From: JAGXQV01 sp964527565
Lineage (GTDB): Bacteria; Pseudomonadota; Gammaproteobacteria; Burkholderiales; Sulfuricellaceae
Length of the DNA stretch: 36,727 bases
NCBI GenBank assembly: GCA_964527565.1
Contig: CAZGOY010000035.1
Span: forward strand, 1 to 36,727
Reading direction: 5' to 3'
Notes under the pieces: generated by a model
What the model saw: the letters and a program-made list of their open reading frames with translations, nothing else
What the model was told of the DNA's origin: nothing
Database searches by the model: none
Shown here: positions 32,341 through 36,727 of the stretch, piece by piece
How the letters are laid out: each line of letters begins with the position of its first letter
Position numbering within the stretch: the stretch's first letter is position 1
Translations under genes and position numbers: made by a program

Positions 32341-32673
32341 TCATGAAGCGACTATTTTCTCCGCAGCATTTCTGGAAAATGCTGGTTTGACCGGGGGCGG
32401 AGGTGACGATTGTTCAAGTTGCCACAAATCATAGGCAACCTGTTCACGCAGGAAACTTTCGGCGGAAGGACCGCCACGCGGCGTTGCCAGCCACAACGAA
32501 AGCCGCCGCGCCAACTCGGGCGTAATGGCGGCATGCGCATTCAGCACGCGTGACAGGGCTACGCGCGAAACGTCGAGTTGCCTGGCGGCCTCGGTAACGG
32601 TCAACCCCAGCGCGGGCAAAACATCCTCGCGTAATGATTCGCCGGGATGGGGAGGATTGAACATTCGGGCCAC
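32341..32673 (-). CDS. higA: HigA family antitoxin
   Basis: A 110-aa protein with GTG start 32673 (AGGA seven bases upstream). The family opening FNPPHPGESLREDVLPALG is followed by a helix-turn-helix (TVTEAARQLDVSRVALSRVLNAHAAITPELARRL). The C-terminal extension is Pro-rich (SSPPPPVKPAF) and slightly longer than typical. It is encoded 12 bp after its toxin, the characteristic toxin-first order of higBA. It should neutralise HigB and repress the operon through the dyad at 32963. Its stop is 44 bp before the metH start. Confidence 0.93.
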   Translation of the reverse strand: MARMFNPPHPGESLREDVLPALGLTVTEAARQLDVSRVALSRVLNAHAAITPELARRLSLWLATPRGGPSAESFLREQVAYDLWQLEQSSPPPPVKPAFSRNAAEKIVAS

Positions 32674-32685
32674 CGTTTTTTCCTT

Positions 32686-32955
32686 TCAGTGATAGTCCCG
32701 GTAATCCACCAGGACAGCATCTTCGCCATCAAACAGGAATGTCATGCGCCAATTGCCATTGACCCACACCGACCAATGCCCATCCGAAAGCGGATGCAGG
32801 CGCCAGCCAGGGTAATCCATGTCGCCCGGAGTGCTTGACGCATTGAGACGCGCCAACTGCCTCGACAGCCGGGCCGCATGGTGTGGTTGAATGCCGCCCT
32901 TCGAACCACTCTCGAAGAATCGCTGCAAGCCGGCGTGGCGAAAACCTTTGATCAT
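32686..32955 (-). CDS. higB: HigB family (RelE-type) toxin
   Basis: An 89-aa RelE-superfamily toxin. Family marks are FFESGSKGGIQPHHAARLSRQLARLN, YPGWRLHPLSDGHWSVWVNGNWRMTF and the terminal VLVDYRDYH. Length is normal. Such toxins cleave mRNA on the ribosome and are held in check by the downstream HigA. The gene is intact, with ATG 32955 directly after the operator region. Confidence 0.93.
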   Translation of the reverse strand: MIKGFRHAGLQRFFESGSKGGIQPHHAARLSRQLARLNASSTPGDMDYPGWRLHPLSDGHWSVWVNGNWRMTFLFDGEDAVLVDYRDYH

Positions 32956-32962
32956 GCCCGAA

Positions 32963-32983
32963 TTGTATTGGCTTGCGATACAA
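32963..32983. promoter_or_regulatory. Probable HigA operator (dyad upstream of higB)
   Basis: TTGTAT (32963-32968) and ATACAA (32978-32983) form a perfect 6-bp dyad with a 9-bp spacer, 7 bp upstream of the higB start. Spacing and AT-rich arms are typical of HigA-type operators. Function is inferred. Confidence 0.6.
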
Positions 32984-33018
32984 GCCGCAACTTCCCTGTT
33001 CTCCAGATAATTCGGGGT

Positions 33019-34530
33019 TCAGCGCTCACCAGAGTGGACATTCGGATGGTGCAGCGGGTGCTCACCGCCATGCGGATGGGCGGCTTGATGATGCAGGACG
33101 GTGTGTGCGGGCGCCAGCGGCGTCGGGCGCCCGATCCGGTGCGGCAGCAGCGAGCCGATCACCATGCCGGCTGCGGCGAGCAGCAGACCCACCAGTTGCG
33201 GCGGCCAGATGGTATCCGGCTGCAATACTTCCAGCACGATCCAGGAGGTCAGTCCGGCAGCGATGGCGAAATAGGCGCCCTGGGTGTTGGCGCGCTGCCA
33301 GTACAGCCCGGCCAGCAGCGGAATGAAGGCCGTCACCAGCGTGACCTTGTAGGCGTTTTCCACCATGTGGAAGATGCTGGCCTCGGAATGGAGCGCGTAG
33401 ACCAGCACCAGCCCGGTAAAGCACACCAGCGTGATGCGCATCACGCGCAGCAGACGCTGGTCGGAAATGCCGGGAATGAAGCCGCGCACGATGTTCTCGG
33501 AAAAGGACACCGAGGGCGCCAGCAGGGTCGCCGCCGAACAGCCCATGATGGCCGAGAGCAGCGCGCCGAAAAACACCACCTGGGCAAAAACCGGCATGTG
33601 CGTGAGAATCAGCGTGGGCAGCACGCGCTGCGAGTCGCTTTCCACCAGCGCCCCGAAGGTGGCCGGATCGACCAGCGTGGCGGAATAAGCCAGGTACATC
33701 GGCACGAAGGCGAACAGCAAATACAGCGAGCCGCCCAGCACCGAACCGCGCACGGCGGTCTGCTCGTTCTTCGCCGAGGTGATGCGCTGAAACACGTCCT
33801 GCTGCGGGATGGAGCCGAGCATCATGGTCACCAGCGCGCCGATGAAAGGGATCCAGGCCGCAAAGCTGGCCTCGGGAAAGAAATCGAGCTTTCCGGCGGC
33901 GGCAGCGTGCGCCACCACCGTGCCGACACCGCCGGTCATGCCGGAGACGATCCAGGCGATGTAGAGCATACCGCCCATGATTGCCGTCATCTGCACGAAA
34001 TCGAGAAAGGCCACCGCGAACATGCCGCCGAAGGTGGTGTAGGTCAGCACGATCACCGCCCCCAGCATCATGCCGGCTTCCTCGCTGATCGCGCCCTGGG
34101 TGACGATGAAGAACACCAGGCCGAGCGCCTTGATTTGCGCGCCCACCCAGCCGAGATAGGAGGCGACGATGGCCAGCGTGGTGACGATTTCCACCGGGCG
34201 GTTGTAGCGCCACCGGTAGAAATCGCCGATGGTCAGCATGTTCAGGCGATACAGGCGGCGCGCGAAGAACAGCCCGGCGAGGATCAGGCAAAACGCCGCA
34301 CCGAAGGGATCGGCCACCACGCCGCGCAGCCCCTCCTTGACGAAGGTGGCGGAAACGCCCAGCACCGCTTCGGCGCCGAACCAGGTGGCGAACACCGTGG
34401 CGGTGACCACCGGCAACGGCAAGCTGCGCCCGGCCACGGCGAAATCGCGCGCGCTGTGCACGCGCGTGGCGGCGAACAGCCCAATGCCGATAGAAACCAG
34501 CAGATAGAGGACAACGAACCAGATCAGCAT
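33019..34530 (-). CDS. Sodium:solute symporter (SSS family) with His-rich C-terminal tail
   Basis: A 503-aa membrane transporter with about 13 hydrophobic helices. Family features are VAGRSLPLPVVTATVFATWFG near residue 35, GLRGVVADPFG, and YTTFGGMFAVAFLDFVQM in the core repeat. It is a Na+-coupled uptake carrier in the SSS group; the solute cannot be named. The last 30 residues are unusual: HTVLHHQAAHPHGGEHPLHHPNVH, eight His in 24 residues, which could bind metal ions or sense them. The gene is divergent from the TumE/TumA module and ends 64 bp before the higB start. ATG 34530 has no clear Shine-Dalgarno. Confidence 0.93.
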   Translation of the reverse strand: MLIWFVVLYLLVSIGIGLFAATRVHSARDFAVAGRSLPLPVVTATVFATWFGAEAVLGVSATFVKEGLRGVVADPFGAAFCLILAGLFFARRLYRLNMLTIGDFYRWRYNRPVEIVTTLAIVASYLGWVGAQIKALGLVFFIVTQGAISEEAGMMLGAVIVLTYTTFGGMFAVAFLDFVQMTAIMGGMLYIAWIVSGMTGGVGTVVAHAAAAGKLDFFPEASFAAWIPFIGALVTMMLGSIPQQDVFQRITSAKNEQTAVRGSVLGGSLYLLFAFVPMYLAYSATLVDPATFGALVESDSQRVLPTLILTHMPVFAQVVFFGALLSAIMGCSAATLLAPSVSFSENIVRGFIPGISDQRLLRVMRITLVCFTGLVLVYALHSEASIFHMVENAYKVTLVTAFIPLLAGLYWQRANTQGAYFAIAAGLTSWIVLEVLQPDTIWPPQLVGLLLAAAGMVIGSLLPHRIGRPTPLAPAHTVLHHQAAHPHGGEHPLHHPNVHSGER

Positions 34531-34667
34531 GGGCGGGAATTATAACCAAGCCGGCAATACATGGGGGCAGCGGTCGCTGAAACAGCCATCCATTAACAGG
34601 GAAATCTTCTCCGCGTCTGCCGCCTGAGCCCATTGCCAGGATATGCGCCGCCTATGATTTTAGGTGA

Positions 34668-34745
34668 AAAGGGGTCACAAGGAAGTAAGGGGTCGAAGTA
34701 AGGAAGTAAGGGGTCTGACCCCTTTGTGTTCCCTTTGTGTTCGTA
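34668..34745. repeat. Dispersed GGGGTC repeat, copy 1
   Basis: Direct units of GGAAGTAAGGGGTC are followed by the dyad AAGGGGTCTGACCCCTT (34708-34724) and a CCCTTTGTGTT duplication. Near-identical arrays occur at 35671-35740 and 36645-36690, so this is an intergenic repeat family, possibly of REP/RAYT type. Confidence 0.9.
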
Positions 34746-34882
34746 TCTGGTGTGTTCGTTCCGGGCAACCCGTTCGCCGCCACCGGCCATCCGGCAGGCC
34801 AGGCCAAAGCGGCGTTGCGTTTTTATCAATTTTTTCAAAACGATGGAGATTTTTCAAGAGTTTCGTTTTCCCGGATTCGAGC

Positions 34883-34888
34883 TATAAT
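34883..34888 (+). promoter_or_regulatory. -10 element of the TumE/TumA operon
   Basis: A perfect TATAAT at 34883-34888 is 72 bp upstream of the TumE start, in locally AT-rich DNA. The -35 (TTTCGT, 16 bp upstream) is poor. Confidence 0.5.
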
Positions 34889-34959
34889 CTTCGATGGTGA
34901 AGCAATCCGGCACAACACCTTAACGCTTTTTCCTTGTTTTTCCTTTGTGGCCAACACGT

Positions 34960-35247
34960 ATGAAAGCACAGCAGCTACTTGATGAACGTGTTCCGCAGGG
35001 GGATGGCTCCTTTGCCGAATTACGGATATGGAAGGTGTCGTCGCCAGTGCTGGGAAGCTTTCACACGCTTAAGTACAGTCTTGCGTTTGTCGTTCGAGAT
35101 GTTTGCGTATTGCGCTACGACAACGAGGCTGGAAAGGGCGATCATAAACACGTTGGCGAAGTTGAGACGCCATATGCGTTCACCACGCCAGCCGCGCTGA
35201 TAGCCGATTTCTGGCGCGATGTCGATATCTTGAAGGGGCTGAAATGA
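34960..35247 (+). CDS. tumE: Toxin-antitoxin system TumE family protein
   Basis: A 95-aa protein from ATG 34960. Its strand-rich core (FAELRIWKVSSPVLGSFHTLKYSLAFVVRDVCVLRYDNEAGKGDHKHVG, then FTTPAALIADFWRDVD) matches the TumE/DUF6516 group, putative toxins paired with an HVO_A0114-like DNA-binding antitoxin, which is exactly the next gene. Its stop overlaps that gene's start by 4 nt (ATGA). The mode of toxicity is not established from sequence. Confidence 0.8.
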   Translation: MKAQQLLDERVPQGDGSFAELRIWKVSSPVLGSFHTLKYSLAFVVRDVCVLRYDNEAGKGDHKHVGEVETPYAFTTPAALIADFWRDVDILKGLK

Positions 35248-35591
35248 ATACTGTTTTGGTGCTGGGTGTGGCAAGCCGAGAAGAAATCAGTCGCAGATTC
35301 GTTCGCACAATGGAAACCGGCAAACCGGCAGGCACGTTGATCAGTTTCGAATCTCCAGCGTTGCTTTGGCAGATGCTGACGCCCAAACGTTGGGACATTC
35401 TCAAAGCGATCACCGGGGCCGGGCCGGTCTCGATTCGCAACGTTGCGCAGCGTGTTGGATGCGATGCGAAAACCGTCCAGGGCGATGTGCAGGCACTGCT
35501 CGGCTGCGGAATTCTCTCGAAAACGGCGGATGGCCTGGTTGTCTTCCCGTTTGACAAGGTGCATGTCGATTTCATGCTGGAAGCCGCTTGA
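35244..35591 (+). CDS. tumA: HVO_A0114-type DNA-binding antitoxin (TumA)
   Basis: A 115-aa protein with a winged helix-turn-helix: ALLWQMLTPKRWDILKAITGAGPVSIRNVAQRVGCDAKTVQGDVQALLGCGIL (about 42-95), then a wing with VVFPFDKVHVDFML. The overlap with the TumE gene shows co-translation. It is the expected antitoxin and autorepressor of the pair. Confidence 0.82.
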   Translation: MNTVLVLGVASREEISRRFVRTMETGKPAGTLISFESPALLWQMLTPKRWDILKAITGAGPVSIRNVAQRVGCDAKTVQGDVQALLGCGILSKTADGLVVFPFDKVHVDFMLEAA

Positions 35592-35670
35592 CATGGCAAT
35601 AATTGCCAATATCATGCCGAGCCGCGTAGCGTCGCCGCGCCGCCTGGCGTCTGTTTTACCCAACATAAGA

Positions 35671-35740
35671 AGGAAGTAAGGGGTCTAGAAGTAAGGGGTC
35701 TGACCCCTTTGTTCTCCTTTGTTCCCCTTTGTTCCCTTGA
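35671..35740. repeat. Dispersed GGGGTC repeat, copy 2
   Basis: AGGAAGTAAGGGGTCTA, a second shorter unit and the dyad AAGGGGTCTGACCCCTT (35693-35709) are followed by three CCTTTGTTC-like units. It lies between the TumE/TumA and Phd/VapC modules. Confidence 0.9.
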
Positions 35741-35768
35741 CCAATCATCTTAGCCAGACTAGGCTAAG
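35737..35768 (+). promoter_or_regulatory. Promoter and operator of the Phd/VapC operon
   Basis: -35 TTGACC (35737-35742), a 17-bp spacer and -10 TAGGCT (35760-35765). The dyad CTTAGCC-N6-GGCTAAG (35749-35768) covers the -10, the expected position for an antitoxin-bound autorepression site. GGAG precedes the ATG at 35790. Confidence 0.68.
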
Positions 35769-35789
35769 CATGATTTTCTGGAGAAGACC

Positions 35790-36038
35790 ATGCAGGCTGT
35801 CAATATGTTGCAAGCCAAGTCCTCCCTGTCTCGCTTGGTTGATGCGATTGAGCAGGGGCGGGAACGTGAAATTGTCATTGCGCGCAATGGCCGCCCTGCG
35901 GCCAGGTTGGTGCCGATGGATTCCGCGCCGTTGGAAAAACGCCTTGGCGTAGCCAAGGGCTTGTTCGAGGTGCCCGATTCGATCGATGCGCATGGCGACG
36001 AGGTGGCGTGCTTGTTCATGGGCGGGGTGCCATCTTGA
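35790..36038 (+). CDS. Phd/YefM family antitoxin
   Basis: An 82-aa protein with the Phd/YefM N-terminal fold (MLQAKSSLSRLVDAIEQGREREIVIARNGRPAARLVPM, residues 6-43). The C-terminal acidic tail (PDSIDAHGDEVACLFMG) probably wraps the toxin. It starts behind GGAGAAGACC. Its stop overlaps the toxin start (TTGA). Confidence 0.92.
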   Translation: MQAVNMLQAKSSLSRLVDAIEQGREREIVIARNGRPAARLVPMDSAPLEKRLGVAKGLFEVPDSIDAHGDEVACLFMGGVPS

Positions 36039-36421
36039 ATTTGCTGCTGGATACGCACGTTGCTTTGTGGGCAATCACGGATAGCCCGAAATTGTTGCAG
36101 AAAGCGCGCGAATTGATTGCCTCGCCCAAAACAACCGTCTGGGTCAGTGCGGCGAATATCTGGGAAATTGCGATCAAACATTCGCTGGGGCGAGGCGACA
36201 TGCCGGTTTCCAGCCAGGACGCGATGCGCTATTTCCGTGAGTCAGGTTACCGTTTTTTGCCTGTTGAGGCGGAACACGCCTCTGCCGTAGAAGCGTTGCC
36301 CGCACACCATCAAGACCCCTTCGACCGAATTCTTGTCGCGCAAGCATTGGTGGAGCCGATGCGCCTGATAACCCATGATCCTCTGGTGGCGCTCTATAGC
36401 GATACCATCATCAAGATATGA
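36035..36421 (+). CDS. vapC: PIN-domain ribonuclease toxin (VapC family)
   Basis: A 128-aa PIN-domain toxin starting at TTG 36035 (GGGGTG upstream). This start is favoured over ATG 36008 because NLLLDTHVALW is the usual N-terminus. Acidic metal ligands are visible in LLLDTH (Asp6), NIWEIAIK, QDPFDRILVAQA and THDPLV. It should cleave RNA and be blocked by the Phd-type antitoxin encoded immediately upstream. Complete and in frame. Confidence 0.92.
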   Translation: MNLLLDTHVALWAITDSPKLLQKARELIASPKTTVWVSAANIWEIAIKHSLGRGDMPVSSQDAMRYFRESGYRFLPVEAEHASAVEALPAHHQDPFDRILVAQALVEPMRLITHDPLVALYSDTIIKI

Positions 36422-36451
36422 CGGTTCCTGTTGCTGGGCGTGAGCACGGGA

Positions 36452-36502
36452 GCCGGGCTCTTGTGCCCTTCAGGGTATCCCCCCGAGTTTTTCCGTTTGG
36501 CA
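36452..36502. repeat. Second partial copy of the 9.2-kb intergenic repeat
   Basis: GCCGGGCTCTTGTGCCC (36452-36468) and a 22-mer at 36481-36502 recur, in changed order and with two mismatches, at 9204-9319. It lies in the 306-bp gene-free end of the window; no other feature was seen there except the third GGGGTC repeat. Confidence 0.7.
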
Positions 36503-36644
36503 TGTGAAAAGCGCGTAGTGCGCTGAATTTTCTAATGAAAAATCCGGGGCAACGCCGTGCAGAGCGTACCCGACATGCCAATTCCGTTGACCCAGGTCAA
36601 TATTTAGGGGGGTGCCCCTATAACGCCATTCATCCAATAATGCT

Positions 36645-36690
36645 AGGAAGTAAGGGGTCTAGGAAGTAAGGGGTCTGACCCTCATGTCGC
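36645..36690. repeat. Dispersed GGGGTC repeat, copy 3
   Basis: Two AGGAAGTAAGGGGTCT units followed by the left arm of the dyad and a degenerate right arm (GACCCTCAT). Same family as the copies at 34668 and 35671. Confidence 0.88.
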
Positions 36691-36727
36691 TAAGTTAAGC
36701 TAAAAATCTGGGCCGACCGAGCCAAAA

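Larger units (their letters stand above)
34531..34959. other. Non-coding stretch holding a dispersed repeat and a promoter
   Basis: No protein-like frame is convincing here. The stretch holds the first GGGGTC repeat cluster (34668-34745) and the AT-rich segment with TATAAT at 34883 that probably drives the TumE gene. It also holds the start region of the divergent symporter. Confidence 0.7.

Noticed and set aside
32296..32344. Upstream methionine synthase start at 32344 overlapping higA
   Set aside because: It adds a charged, Pro/Asn-rich leader; MTHPFLERL at 32296 has a ribosome-binding site and matches the usual N-terminus.
32878..34545. Plus-strand open frame of 555 codons opposite the sodium:solute symporter
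   Set aside because: Low-complexity His/Gly/Arg composition, no start site; the minus-strand symporter is convincing.
34528..34545. TATAAT (34544-34539) nearly touching the symporter ATG, suggesting a leaderless transcript
   Set aside because: No acceptable -35 at any normal spacing, so the match may be chance; kept only as a possibility.

Overview
The window looks like chromosomal DNA of a GC-rich Gram-negative bacterium, probably a betaproteobacterium. Outer-membrane lipoproteins, an RND pump, a LuxI/LuxR pair and dispersed GGGGTC palindromes all fit that, but nothing in the window fixes the genus. No rRNA, tRNA, CRISPR array or recognisable transposase gene was seen.

Left part (1-15.6 kb, all on the minus strand). 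The 5' end of a non-ribosomal peptide synthetase (NRPS; condensation domain, cut by the window edge) follows an AlbA_2/GHKL-type gene and a complete tripartite RND efflux pump (adaptor, inner-membrane pump, outer-membrane lipoprotein). Upstream lie an SPFH membrane protein, a cyclic-peptide-type ABC exporter, a 58-aa membrane protein, a secreted protein and a DUF697 protein. Then comes a lemA-TPM-TPM operon. The NRPS, the pump and the peptide-type exporter suggest production and export of a peptide natural product.

Middle part (15.6-24.9 kb). A complete acyl-homoserine-lactone synthase/receptor pair (LuxI, LuxR) is followed by a divergent five-gene plus-strand operon. Two 20-bp lux-type boxes with identical half-sites (CTAGTAG-N2-CTACTAG) sit upstream of luxI and upstream of the operon. 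The first three operon genes are divergent paralogues with long helical arms and a variable hydrophobic head, the layout of ClyA/HBL/AHL-type tripartite alpha-pore-forming toxins. They are followed by a 748-aa beta-rich protein and a 349-aa protein resembling ABBA/DMATS-type prenyltransferases. This quorum-controlled cluster is the most interesting system here. Two further candidate controls are a hairpin over the luxI start codon and an 11-base G:C tract inside a small gene just upstream of luxR.

Right part (24.9-36.7 kb). A three-gene plus-strand operon (ribbon-helix-helix protein, PHP-plus-SMC-like ATPase of the TrlF type, AlbA_2/GHKL protein) resembles a defence or toxin-antitoxin island. 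After it come a small Cys-rich protein, a methionine synthase lacking its reactivation domain, a HigBA module and a sodium:solute symporter with a His-rich tail. At the end are TumE/TumA and Phd/VapC modules, separated by copies of a dispersed AAGGGGTCTGACCCCTT palindrome.
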